This document shows, piece after piece, positions 1-7,582 of a stretch of DNA of 13,803 nt; position 1 is the first letter of the stretch, and each line of letters starts with the position of its first letter. The translations under genes and the position numbers were made by a program. Source of the stretch: Clostridiales bacterium (GTDB lineage Bacteria; Bacillota; Clostridia; Oscillospirales; Oscillospiraceae); the NCBI GenBank assembly GCA_004556755.1, contig SFFW01000021.1, forward strand, positions 1-13,803. The letters are read 5' to 3'. The notes beneath the pieces are model-generated. The model worked only from the letters and a program-made list of their open reading frames with translations. It made no database searches and was not told where the DNA came from.

Positions 1-1
1 C

Positions 2-322
2 AATGACAAGGAGCTGTCCCGCTGCTGTGAGATCTATGCGAAAGAGCTGCTGGGACCGGAGAAGGCGTTTTCTGTGGAGGAGCTGAATGCCATGGGTGGA
101 GGAAGCGGCTCCAAGACCGCCGGTTCCGAGGATTTTGCCTATGTCAGCCAGGAGGTCCCCTCTGTCATGCTGGCCCTGGCCGCCGGACAGCCGGAAAAGG
201 GCTATTGCTATCCCCAGCACCACCCTATGGCGAAGTTCGATGAAAGCGTTCTTCCCGGCGGCAGCGCCGTATATGCGTATATGGCCCTGCGATGGCTGGA
301 GGACCATACAGAGCCAGTATAG
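2..322 (+). CDS. M20-family metallopeptidase/amidohydrolase, C-terminal part (5' end outside window)
   Basis: The reading frame is open from base 2 and gives the last 106 residues of a protein that starts upstream of the window. The signature of the C-terminal catalytic half of M20/M40 amidohydrolases (hippurate hydrolase, N-acyl-amino-acid or aminobenzoyl-glutamate hydrolase type) is clear: GSEDFAYV, where family members have a conserved Ser-Glu-Asp-Phe, then a His-His-Pro followed by FDESVLPGG, where the family carries its last metal-ligand histidine, and a closing helix YAYMALRWLE. Members cleave an amide bond in an N-acylated amino acid or peptide using two metal ions, usually in the cytoplasm. 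The substrate cannot be told from this part. A GTG at 74 is only an internal codon. The gene converges on cls. No T-rich terminator follows it on this strand, although the cls hairpin could serve. Confidence 0.85.
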   Translation, partial: NDKELSRCCEIYAKELLGPEKAFSVEELNAMGGGSGSKTAGSEDFAYVSQEVPSVMLALAAGQPEKGYCYPQHHPMAKFDESVLPGGSAVYAYMALRWLEDHTEPV

Positions 323-367
323 AACATGATTTACAACCCAATCTCAACTCAAAGTCAACATGCATTG

Positions 368-402
368 AAAAAGGCGGCACCCATTCAAATAGGTGCCGCC
401 TT
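368..402 (-). terminator. Rho-independent terminator of cls
   Basis: Perfect 11-bp inverted repeat (arms 371-381 and 392-402) around a 10-base loop. Read on the - strand the stem is followed by five T (complement of 368-372). It starts about ten bases after the cls stop codon. On the + strand the stem is followed by GC-rich sequence, so it is a weaker stop for the M20 gene. Confidence 0.8.
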
Positions 403-412
403 GCGGGCTGTA

Positions 413-1981
413 TTACATAAGGGGAGCAATGACTTTAAGTAGACGTCCCATGGCTTTGATATACCATTTGTCAGCACGGAGCATTTCGTGATTCCAGGTC
501 TGACATTTTGTGGCTGTTTCCAGGAAGTCCTTCTTGATCTCACTAATGGCATCCACGCGGTTCAAGTAGGTGGCACACTCAAAGTGATGATACAAGCTAC
601 GATAATCGAAGTTGATGGTACCGACAACTGCCTCCTGATCGTCTGCCACCATAACCTTGGCGTGGACAAATCCCGGGGTGTACTCCAGAATCTTCACACC
701 GGAATCCAGCAATGTCTTATAGTGGGTTCGTGCCAAAGAATGGGCGGCAGGGTTATCGGGGATGCCAGGCAGAATCATGGTCACATCGATACCGCGTTTG
801 GCTGCGTACTTCAATGTATTCTCCATCTCGGCATCGATGATGAGATAGGGCGTCATGATGTAAACATAGTTCTGTGCACGATTGAGGATATCGATGTAAA
901 TTCGTTTACCAATTTTGTGATCATCCAGAGGGGATTCGCCATAGGGCATGACAAAGCCGGTGCTTGTAACATTGGTCTGGGGAATCTCAGGAAGTTCCAG
1001 GTGTTCCTGCTTCTGATCCAGATTCCACATCTGCAGGAACATCAGAGCGAAGCTTTGCGCAGCCTCACCCTTCAGCATGACAGCGGTGTCTTTCCAATGT
1101 CCGTAGGGATGTGTCCAGTTGATGTACTCGTCAGAAATGTTGACTCCACCAGTGAAAGCGGTATGTCCATCTATGACAGCGATTTTACGATGATCCCGGT
1201 AGTTGTAGTGGGTAGAAACAATGGGGGTCACTTTGGAAAACACCTTTGCGTGAATACCTAATTCCGCCAGCATCTGGGTATAGCCTTTGGGTAGACGGGT
1301 GAATTCCAGAGTACCGTCGTAAAGAACACGAATATCCACGCCTTCTGCAGCCTTCCGCACCAGGACATCCAGCATTTTTCCCCACATATGGCCTTCTTCA
1401 ATGATGAAGTATTCAAGATAGATATACTGCTTAGCAGCTTCCATTTCCTGCATAAGCTTATCAAATTTCATCTCTCCCAGGGGGAAGTATGTGACAGCTG
1501 TATTTTGGTAGACCGGATAATAGCCTGTGGATCTTACATAGCGGCACATGTTGGCAGCTCCTGCATCCACTTGTTTTAGCACATCCATCGTCTGCTGCTC
1601 TTGCGGAAGCTCCTTCTGCTCTAATGCAAGGGAATCTTTTAGCCGCTTTTTCATAGCACGATGACCCCATTCTTTTTCAGTGAACAAGTAAAGAAGTCCA
1701 CCAAAGACAGGGAGCAGCATAATCAGCACCATCCAAGTGATTTTGGCGGTGGGATCCATGTCACTGTTAATCAGATATAGAACCATAATCACAGTGAACA
1801 CAGTAGTGCCACCGTAAATGTGAGGCAGGAATTGTTCAAAACGTAAGAAAATGCCAAACAGGATTACGAGTTGCAGGGCTAGGAGCAACAATACAATACC
1901 CATTTTGCCAAATAGAACACGAAGCAGACCAATCTTTCCTTTTTCAAGCAAAGACAATCCATCATCGTTGTGCATAGACAT
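413..1981 (-). CDS. cls: Cardiolipin synthase (phospholipase D superfamily)
   Basis: Makes cardiolipin in the cytoplasmic membrane by condensing two phosphatidylglycerol molecules and releasing glycerol. The 522-residue protein has the usual bacterial Cls layout and is close to the usual length (about 480-520). Hydrophobic N-terminal segments lie at about residues 27-47, 60-71 and 82-100. Two PLD catalytic HKD motifs follow: H264-x-K266-x4-D271, continuing into GGVNISDEY, and H440-x-K442-x4-D447, continuing into GTINFDYRS. Both copies are intact, so the enzyme should be active. The ATG at 1981 is supported by a GAGGAGG site ending 8 bases upstream; a second ATG lies two codons in. The stop codon of a histidine-kinase stub lies 22 bases upstream, so cls was probably once the last gene of a two-component operon. 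By eye its base composition is lower in GC than genes to its right. Confidence 0.95.
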   Translation of the reverse strand: MSMHNDDGLSLLEKGKIGLLRVLFGKMGIVLLLLALQLVILFGIFLRFEQFLPHIYGGTTVFTVIMVLYLINSDMDPTAKITWMVLIMLLPVFGGLLYLFTEKEWGHRAMKKRLKDSLALEQKELPQEQQTMDVLKQVDAGAANMCRYVRSTGYYPVYQNTAVTYFPLGEMKFDKLMQEMEAAKQYIYLEYFIIEEGHMWGKMLDVLVRKAAEGVDIRVLYDGTLEFTRLPKGYTQMLAELGIHAKVFSKVTPIVSTHYNYRDHRKIAVIDGHTAFTGGVNISDEYINWTHPYGHWKDTAVMLKGEAAQSFALMFLQMWNLDQKQEHLELPEIPQTNVTSTGFVMPYGESPLDDHKIGKRIYIDILNRAQNYVYIMTPYLIIDAEMENTLKYAAKRGIDVTMILPGIPDNPAAHSLARTHYKTLLDSGVKILEYTPGFVHAKVMVADDQEAVVGTINFDYRSLYHHFECATYLNRVDAISEIKKDFLETATKCQTWNHEMLRADKWYIKAMGRLLKVIAPLM

Positions 1982-2003
1982 ATGCCATTCCTCCTCGTTT
2001 GCG

Positions 2004-2123
2004 TTAATGGTTCTTGTTTTGGAGCGTCACAGTAAAGCGGCATCCTCCGGCAGGGATATTTTCGACTGCGATGGTGCCGCCTTCCAATTTCAAAATCTGG
2101 GCAACCATAGACTCCGTATATGA
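2004..2123 (-). pseudogene. 3' stub of a sensor histidine kinase (ATPase domain end only)
   Basis: On the - strand an open frame ends at a TAA at 2004-2006 and reads SMVAQILKLEGGTIAVENIP then AGGCRFTVTL. This is the end of a histidine-kinase HATPase_c domain: the helix after the G2 box, the 'x-L-x-GG-x-I-x-V-x-N' strand and the GG-x-x-F-x-V-x-L final strand. The G1/G2 ATP-binding glycines, the phosphoacceptor-histidine domain and any sensor domain are absent. Extending the frame upstream gives a Lys/Gln-rich tract and a stop within about 25 codons, so similarity ends near 2115-2123. The only internal ATG (2108) would give 34 residues. I read it as a remnant of a response-regulator/kinase pair that once preceded cls. 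The family match is from recognition, not a search. Confidence 0.6.
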
Positions 2124-2161
2124 TCCTCCATATTTTCTATCCTTCTTTTGCTTCTGCTTTC

Positions 2162-2190
2162 AGTATACCACAGGGAACACAGTTTGTGTA
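2162..2190 (-). promoter_or_regulatory. Candidate extended -10 promoter driving the kinase stub and cls
   Basis: On the - strand a TATACT -10 box (2162-2167) is preceded by TGG, an extended -10 element. A weak -35 match, TACACA (2185-2190), sits at a 17-base spacing. The start would be near 2155, giving cls a leader of about 170 bases that carries the kinase stub. No other promoter for cls is evident, which favours this one. Confidence 0.4.
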
Positions 2191-2371
2191 TTGAATTTTG
2201 ATATACAACTCCCCAAACTCGTTAATATCAGTTTACTTGCATAGTATATGGTGAACCTTCTGCCGTATTATGCGGCAGGCGGGGATCATCCTCGTCATGT
2301 GTCCGGCGATGAGCCTCATAGCGTCGTTCATCTGATATTTGAAAAGTGGAACGGGCTCAGCAAACTGAGTG

Positions 2372-2400
2372 TTGAATCCGAGGAATAAATGTGCAATAAT
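2372..2400 (+). promoter_or_regulatory. Probable sigma-A promoter of the MBL-fold gene
   Basis: TTGAAT (2372-2377), a 17-base spacer, then AATAAT (2395-2400). Each hexamer is close to consensus. The predicted start near 2407 leaves a leader of about 28 bases containing the GGAGGA ribosome site at 2419-2424. Confidence 0.5.
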
Positions 2401-2434
2401 CGTACTATATCGCAATACGGAGGAAGCGGCGGCA

Positions 2435-3313
2435 ATGTACGAACTGATACAGCTCACAGAGCGCACATATTACATCAAAAGCCCCACGAATATCGGACTT
2501 GTGAGACTTTCCGGCAACGACGTTTGCCTCATCGACAGCGGCAACGACAAGGAGGCGGGGCGCAAGATACGTCAGATACTGGACGCAAACGGCTGGCACC
2601 TGACCGCCATATACAACACCCACTCCAACGCCGACCACATCGGCGGCAACCGCTACCTGCAAGGGCAGACCGGGTGTAAGATCTACGCTCCGGGGATCGA
2701 CTGCGACTTTACCCGTCACACGGTTTTGGAGCCGTCGTTTCTGTACGGGGGCTATCCGCCGAAGGAGCTGCGGCACAAGTTCCTGCTTGCGCAGGAGAGC
2801 AATGCCGAGGAGCTTATGCAGGGCTGCCTGCCGGAGGGCTTTGAGCTTGTAAAGCTGCCGGGACACTTTTTCGACATGGTGGGCTTTCGCACGCCGGACG
2901 ACGTGCTTTTCCTTGCCGACTGCCTGTCGAGCAGGGAGGTGCTGGCTAAGTACCGCATCGGCTTTATCTACGACGTTGCGGCGTATCTCAAGACCCTTGA
3001 AGCGGTCAAGGGCATGACGGCGAAGATGTTTGTCCCCTCGCACACGGAGGTGACGGAAAGCGTTGCCGAGCTTGCGCAGTACAACATCGACACGGTAAAC
3101 GAAATTGCGGAGAAGATAAAGGAGATCTGCGCTGAGCCTATCTGCTTTGAGGACATTCTGCAAAGGCAGTTTGCGGAATACGGGCTTGCAATGAGCTTTG
3201 AGCAGTATGCGCTCGTGGGCAGCACTGTCCGCTCGTACCTTGCATGGCTGAAGGACACCGGGGCGCTTGCCGTCGAGTTTGAAAACAACAAAATGCTCTG
3301 GCACAGGGCGTGA
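2435..3313 (+). CDS. MBL-fold (metallo-beta-lactamase-like) metallo-hydrolase, subfamily with HxNxDH
   Basis: A 292-residue protein of the metallo-beta-lactamase superfamily, most like the glyoxalase II/arylsulfatase-like branch; substrate unknown, probably cytoplasmic since no signal peptide is visible. The fold's landmarks occur in order: the early strand pair ending CLIDSG (31-36), the metal motif THSNADHIGGN (62-72), PGH with H144, D162 in FLADC, and a late His (H203) in VPSHTEVT. The second His of the usual HxHxDH is Asn (N65), while H63, D67, H68, H144, D162 and H203 are kept. Residues about 205-292 look like a helical C-terminal extension. I chose the ATG at 2435 because GGAGGA lies 10 bases upstream and a promoter lies just before that. 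An in-frame ATG at 2369 overlaps the promoter and would add 22 residues that do not resemble the family. It converges on the YhhN-family gene. Confidence 0.85.
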   Translation: MYELIQLTERTYYIKSPTNIGLVRLSGNDVCLIDSGNDKEAGRKIRQILDANGWHLTAIYNTHSNADHIGGNRYLQGQTGCKIYAPGIDCDFTRHTVLEPSFLYGGYPPKELRHKFLLAQESNAEELMQGCLPEGFELVKLPGHFFDMVGFRTPDDVLFLADCLSSREVLAKYRIGFIYDVAAYLKTLEAVKGMTAKMFVPSHTEVTESVAELAQYNIDTVNEIAEKIKEICAEPICFEDILQRQFAEYGLAMSFEQYALVGSTVRSYLAWLKDTGALAVEFENNKMLWHRA

Positions 3314-3351
3314 AAAAACCCCGTCGGGTCACTTGACCCGGCGGGATTTTT
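3314..3351. terminator. Bidirectional Rho-independent terminator
   Basis: An 11-bp stem (3320-3330 with 3335-3345, one G-U type mismatch) around a four-base loop sits between two convergent genes. A run of T follows on the + strand (3347-3351). The run of A at 3314-3318 becomes the T tract on the - strand. It starts right after the MBL stop codon and 8 bases from the stop of the facing gene. Confidence 0.87.
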
Positions 3352-3358
3352 ATATCGC

Positions 3359-4018
3359 TCAGTGTGCGGCGAGGAGGATGAAGCCCTCCACGATGAGAAA
3401 TTCACCGAGTATGTAGGTCAGCATGACGAGGAAGTGGGTCTTTAAGAGACCGTCCTTCTTGAAGCGGACGAAGAACAGCGTGGAGTCCGACGCAAAGAAC
3501 AGCACCGCACCGATGAAGGTGACCGCCGTTGCAAGGCAGGGCAGCGAAATGAGCTGATACAGCGCAAAGCAGTTCATCGTACCGTTTGCGAGCAGGTAGA
3601 AGAACATGGGCAGAAACAGCAGCTTCGGCAGATGCGGACGCAGCCTCGTAAACAGCATGACGCTTATGCCGACGTACACCGCCCCGGCGAGGACTATCGC
3701 CCACACGGGGATGGCGGCAAAGTTAACGTGGTAGGCATAGGCAACGATGAAGCAGACGTGGGACGCAAAGAAGCTCAGTCCGCCGACGGAAAACCACTTG
3801 ACGCCCTTGGGGATGAGCAGCACATCGCCGAGCCAGCTCGTGACTATTGCGGCGACGACGATCGTGAGCGGGGACTCAACGCTGCAAAGGTACCAGCCCA
3901 AGAGGGCAAGCAGCAGGAAGGGCTTTGTGATGCCTCGAAGCTTTTTGTCGCACTTTAGGCTTGCGTACAGGTGAATGACGGATGCGATGATGAAGGTTGC
4001 GAGAAACGCATATTTCAT
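3359..4018 (-). CDS. YhhN/TMEM86-family integral membrane protein, probable lysoplasmalogenase
   Basis: A 219-residue, very hydrophobic protein with about eight membrane segments, the length and layout of the YhhN (TMEM86) family. Characterised members hydrolyse the vinyl-ether bond of lysoplasmalogen, releasing a fatty aldehyde and a glycerophospho-head group. Family marks visible here are TKP (31-33) after the first helix, SWLGD (61-65) with a conserved acidic residue in a helix, a His in FFASH (H87) followed by AYAY, FFASDSTL (175-181) with a second buried Asp, an RF pair just after it, and a C-terminal LVMLTYILGEFLI (197-209). The start is set by AGGAG seven bases upstream of the ATG. Plasmalogens are common in anaerobic Clostridia, so the assignment is plausible, but activity is inferred from family membership. 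It lies downstream of addA in the same direction but has its own promoter. Confidence 0.85.
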   Translation of the reverse strand: MKYAFLATFIIASVIHLYASLKCDKKLRGITKPFLLLALLGWYLCSVESPLTIVVAAIVTSWLGDVLLIPKGVKWFSVGGLSFFASHVCFIVAYAYHVNFAAIPVWAIVLAGAVYVGISVMLFTRLRPHLPKLLFLPMFFYLLANGTMNCFALYQLISLPCLATAVTFIGAVLFFASDSTLFFVRFKKDGLLKTHFLVMLTYILGEFLIVEGFILLAAH

Positions 4019-4052
4019 GTGATCTCTCCTACAAAAAGAATGGATTTAGAAT

Positions 4053-4087
4053 ACAATATCATATAATCTGTTTAATTTCAAGGGCAA
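4053..4087 (-). promoter_or_regulatory. Promoter(s) of the YhhN-family gene
   Basis: The 84-base gap between addA and this gene is AT-rich and offers two overlapping sigma-A matches on the - strand: TTGAAA (4076-4081), 17 bases, TATTGT (4053-4058); and TTGCCC (4082-4087), 18 bases, TATGAT (4058-4063). Either gives a short leader. No clear terminator hairpin follows addA, so read-through is also possible. Confidence 0.45.
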
Positions 4088-4102
4088 GATGCTCCCCTAT
4101 GC

Positions 4103-7100
4103 TTAAAGAAGGTCCTCGGCGGGGAAATGCACCGCCGTACCGTCAGACAGAAAGTATAGCACGCACTCACGGAGCGGTTTGCCGAATATATGCTCGGCGG
4201 CGTAGGCGTATGCACGAAGCTGTCCGGAATAGAGCTTTGCCCTCTCGGTCAGAGCCTCGCCACGCACACGGTCGGTCTTGTAGTCGATGACCGTAAGGCA
4301 GCCGTCCTCCTCGATGCAGCAGTCCATGACGCCCTGAAGCAGGACCTTCTCGCCGCCGCTTTCCGGGAAGAACAGTCCGCTCGGCGCCAAAAGCGAGAAA
4401 CGGAACTCACGCCGAAGCTCGTCGCAGGACAGTATCCTGCGCCCGGTTTCGGAGGCAAAAAGCCGCAGAATGGCGTCGGCGTCCACGACCTCGGCTTGTT
4501 CGGCGGTGATAAAGCCGGAGGCGCAGAGCCGTGCGATCTCGTCCTTTACGGATGCAAGGCCGCAAGCCTTTTTATAGTCCATGTACTGAAGCACGAGGTG
4601 CGTTGCGGTACCCCTCTCGGCGGGGGTGAGCTTTTCCGAACCCCGAAGTCCCGGCAGACGGAAGCTTGACTTCGGCGTAGGCGCAAGCGCCTGCGCCTCA
4701 AGGTCGGGTTCGTCTTTAAGCTCCGTTGCGGTGAGCTTGCTCGGCAAGCTCTCCGCTGCGGCGTGGGGGTAAACATAGTCGAGGTTTTCCTCGATGCGGC
4801 GTTTAAGCTCCGCATCGACGTCGCTTTGCGTGGTCCTCACGCACTCGTCGTCTGTGCTTATGCGGTCGGGAGCGGAGACGTTTAGCCGTATATTCTCTCC
4901 GCCGTCGGCAAGACAGGCTGTGATGAGCCAGTCGGCAAGGCAGGACGCCCGCCGCAGCTCCTCCGGCGGAGCGGGAAAGTCGGCGCAGGACATGAGCTTT
5001 GCAAGCTTCTTTTCGGGGTCCTTCATTGCAGCGGTCACAAACAGGTACTCCTTTGCACGGGTAAGCGCAACGTACAAAAGCCGCATTTCCTCGGACAGCA
5101 GCTCACTCTCCGAGCGAAGCTTCACGGCGTTGAACGCAAGGGTCGGGTACTCAAGCCGACGCTCAAGGTCGGTGTACTTCGGCGCAAGACCAAGCTCCGG
5201 ATGCACCAAAACGGGGGAGCGGAAGTCTTTCTTGTTAAAGCGCTTTGCGGTGTCGCACAGGAACACGACGGGGAACTCAAGCCCCTTCGAGCTGTGGACG
5301 GTCATTATCTGCACGGCGTTGCCCGTCTCGCCCTTGCCGGGTTCGTCGCTGCGCTCGGAGAGCTTTAAAAGCCAGCGCACGAAGCGGCGCAGCCCGTAAA
5401 AGCCGCTTTGCGTAAAGCGCTTTGCGTACTCATGCATGAGCAGCAGATTGCGCCGACGCTCCTCGCCGTCGCCGAGTGCGGTGCAGACCGGCATGATGTC
5501 GGTCTCACGGTAGATGTGCCACAGCAGCGCAGAGGCGTCGGACTCGGACGCTTTCTCACGCAAAGAGGCAAGAAGCGCAAGGAAGTCTGCGCACTTTTCG
5601 TTTTCCTCGGCGCAGGCGCACAGCGCCGTGTAGAAGTCGTCGTTCGGTCGGCAGGCACGGATCTGCGACAGCTCGTCGGCGTTAAAGCCGAACACGGGCG
5701 AGCGCAGAGTGGCGATGAGCGGAATGTCCTGATGCGGGTTGTCGATGACACCGAGCAGGCTTATGAGCGTCGAGATCTCGACGGAGGCGAAAAAGCCGCT
5801 TTGCAGACCTCCGGCGACGGGGACGCCCGCCTTTGTAAGCTCACGGCGGTAGACCTGTCCGACGCTGTTTGCATAGCGTATCACGATGGCGATATCACCG
5901 TAGCGCAGCGGTCGAACGATGCCGTTTGCGGTCACGGGGAGAGCACCGTCCACGAGCTTGCGTATCCTTGCGGCGACGGCTGCCGCCTCAAGCTCTGCTA
6001 TATCGGGGGCGTCCTCGTCGTCGGAGTCGGGGAGCGGGTAGATCGTCATTTCCGGCAAAGGAACGGCGCCGGGGTAGTCCGCCGCAGCACGCAGCATGGC
6101 GTTTTCGTCGTAGTCAATCTCACCCAGCTTCTCCGACATACAGCAGGAGAAAACACTGTTTACGGCGGAGATGACCTCACGCCGTGAGCGGAAGTTTTCA
6201 CGCAGCATGATGCGGACGGGGTCATTAGGGAGGGCGGTATCGAGGTCTGCGTAGTGCAGATACTTTTCGGTGAAGATGCCGGGATCGGCAAGGCGGAAGC
6301 GGTAGATAGACTGCTTTACGTCGCCGACCATAAAGAGATTCTTACCCTCGGAGGAGAGCGCACGGAATATCGTGTCCTGAACGCCGTTTACGTCCTGATA
6401 CTCGTCGACCATGATCTCACGGAAGCGCCTCCCCACGGCGAGCGCCGTCGGACTGGGACTTCCGTCGGGGTTGGTGAGCAGGCGCACCGTCATATGCTCA
6501 AGGTCGGCAAAATCGACCTCGCTGCGGCGGCGCTTTTCGGCGGCGTAGGCACGGTCGAAATCAAAGGTGAGAGCGATCAGCGCTCGCATGGCGGGCGCAG
6601 TCTCACGCAGCTCACGCATGAGCTTTTCGGAGGGAGCGGGCATAAGCTCCGCATAGCCCTTCGCCTCGTCCTTGCAGGCGTTCCAGACCTCCTTTATCCG
6701 CTCCGAAAGCTCAGGATCGGGGGAGTTGCGGAGCGTGCCGAGTCGGGGAAACTCTATCGGCAGAACGCCAATGGCCTTATCCCACGACACGGAAAGCGCA
6801 CGGACAAGATCACGCAACGCCGTTGCGACAGCGTCGAGCGAAGCGCCGTAAGCCTTGCTTATGGCAGACTCCCTCTCAGCCTTTGCCGCAAGCTCCGAGA
6901 GCAGGGCGGCATAGTACGCCGCAGAATCCGAGACCCTGCGCATTACCTCTCTGCCGTAGGGCGTGTTGGAAGCGTCACCCTCGGCACTCTCGTACAGTCG
7001 AAGCTGCTCCTGCGACCAAAGCTCCGGACGGGCGTGGCTCTGCATTTTGCGGTGCAATTCGAGTGCAAGGGAGGCAAGACGTGAGTCATCCCTGCCCCTG

Positions 7101-7582
7101 CCCACGGTGTCGGCAAGCAGGAGAAAATCGTCGTCGGGGTCCTCGTAGCGCTCCTCAAGCACACGGTCCATTATGCGCTGGCGCAGGGGCAGCGCCCGGT
7201 CCTCCTCGATAACACGAAACTCCGGCGAAAGCCCTGCGGCGTGGCAGTTTTCACGCAGAAGAGCGGTGCAGAAGCCGTCGATGGTGCTTATCTGCGCACG
7301 GCGGCAAAGCGCATTCTGCCGACGCAGACGCCGATTTTCGGGGTCGTCGGATATGCGGCGTGACAGCTCGTCGGCGATGCGGCTTTTAAGCTCCGCCGCC
7401 GCCGCTTTCGTAAAGGTTATCACAAGGTATTCGTCTATGTTGCCGCCCTCGCAGACGCTGCGGAGCAGGCGTTCGGTCAAAACTCTCGTCTTGCCGCTTC
7501 CGGCGGCAGCGGATACAAGGACGCTGCGCCCGGAGGTCTCTATCGCACTTTTCTGCGACGGGGTGGGGGAAAACTCAGCCAT
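4103..7582 (-). CDS. addA: ATP-dependent helicase/nuclease subunit A (AddA)
   Basis: Motor and nuclease subunit of AddAB, which unwinds and resects double-strand DNA breaks in the cytoplasm to prepare 3' ends for RecA. The 1159-residue protein (B. subtilis AddA is about 1230) shows all expected UvrD/Rep-type SF1A helicase motifs: PTPSQ with conserved Gln (6-10), Walker A AAAGSGKT (25-32), ITFTKAAAAEL (55-65), STIDGFC (99-105), Walker B/DExx VDEYQD (392-397), VGDVKQSIYRFR (419-430), VHSSKGLEF (762-770) and RLLYVALTRAKE (834-845). The C-terminal RecB-like nuclease domain begins near GTATHLVLQYMD (991-1002) and has Asp1087 in GVMDC and VIDYKTD (1098-1104). An open frame extends 55 codons further upstream, but that stretch is a shadow of addB. 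The ATG at 7582 starts directly before the helicase Q motif and overlaps the addB stop by 8 bases, pointing to translational coupling. Confidence 0.97.
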   Translation of the reverse strand: MAEFSPTPSQKSAIETSGRSVLVSAAAGSGKTRVLTERLLRSVCEGGNIDEYLVITFTKAAAAELKSRIADELSRRISDDPENRRLRRQNALCRRAQISTIDGFCTALLRENCHAAGLSPEFRVIEEDRALPLRQRIMDRVLEERYEDPDDDFLLLADTVGRGRDDSRLASLALELHRKMQSHARPELWSQEQLRLYESAEGDASNTPYGREVMRRVSDSAAYYAALLSELAAKAERESAISKAYGASLDAVATALRDLVRALSVSWDKAIGVLPIEFPRLGTLRNSPDPELSERIKEVWNACKDEAKGYAELMPAPSEKLMRELRETAPAMRALIALTFDFDRAYAAEKRRRSEVDFADLEHMTVRLLTNPDGSPSPTALAVGRRFREIMVDEYQDVNGVQDTIFRALSSEGKNLFMVGDVKQSIYRFRLADPGIFTEKYLHYADLDTALPNDPVRIMLRENFRSRREVISAVNSVFSCCMSEKLGEIDYDENAMLRAAADYPGAVPLPEMTIYPLPDSDDEDAPDIAELEAAAVAARIRKLVDGALPVTANGIVRPLRYGDIAIVIRYANSVGQVYRRELTKAGVPVAGGLQSGFFASVEISTLISLLGVIDNPHQDIPLIATLRSPVFGFNADELSQIRACRPNDDFYTALCACAEENEKCADFLALLASLREKASESDASALLWHIYRETDIMPVCTALGDGEERRRNLLLMHEYAKRFTQSGFYGLRRFVRWLLKLSERSDEPGKGETGNAVQIMTVHSSKGLEFPVVFLCDTAKRFNKKDFRSPVLVHPELGLAPKYTDLERRLEYPTLAFNAVKLRSESELLSEEMRLLYVALTRAKEYLFVTAAMKDPEKKLAKLMSCADFPAPPEELRRASCLADWLITACLADGGENIRLNVSAPDRISTDDECVRTTQSDVDAELKRRIEENLDYVYPHAAAESLPSKLTATELKDEPDLEAQALAPTPKSSFRLPGLRGSEKLTPAERGTATHLVLQYMDYKKACGLASVKDEIARLCASGFITAEQAEVVDADAILRLFASETGRRILSCDELRREFRFSLLAPSGLFFPESGGEKVLLQGVMDCCIEEDGCLTVIDYKTDRVRGEALTERAKLYSGQLRAYAYAAEHIFGKPLRECVLYFLSDGTAVHFPAEDLL

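Larger units (their letters stand above)
2124..2434. other. Intergenic region between kinase stub and MBL-fold gene
   Basis: About 310 bases without a gene I can defend. The left half (to about 2250) is AT-rich and holds the - strand promoter of the cls side. An imperfect dyad, TTGTGTAT (2184-2191) with ATATACAA (2201-2208), overlaps its -35 region. The right half is richer in GC and holds the + strand promoter and ribosome site of the MBL gene. A 46-codon + strand frame (ATG 2248, stop 2386-2388) and an overlapping - strand frame exist here, but neither has a ribosome binding site or a recognisable product. The former runs into the MBL promoter. Confidence 0.6.

Noticed and set aside
392..402. 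The 11-mer GGTGCCGCCTT occurs both in the cls terminator and in the kinase stub (near 2073)
   Set aside because: In the stub it is explained by codons for Glu-Gly-Gly-Thr, and in the terminator it is a hairpin arm; flanks differ, so it is not a convincing direct repeat of a mobile element.
488..1261. 257-codon + strand frame opposite cls
   Set aside because: Antisense to the cls catalytic region, with no ribosome site or domain pattern.
2248..2388. 46-codon + strand frame before the MBL gene
   Set aside because: No ribosome binding site, it runs into the MBL promoter, and no recognisable product; the overlapping - strand frame at 2233-2466 is equally unsupported.
2405..3304. 299-codon - strand frame opposite the MBL gene
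   Set aside because: Antisense shadow: the + strand frame carries the MBL motifs, while this one is Arg/Leu/Val-rich without recognisable domains.
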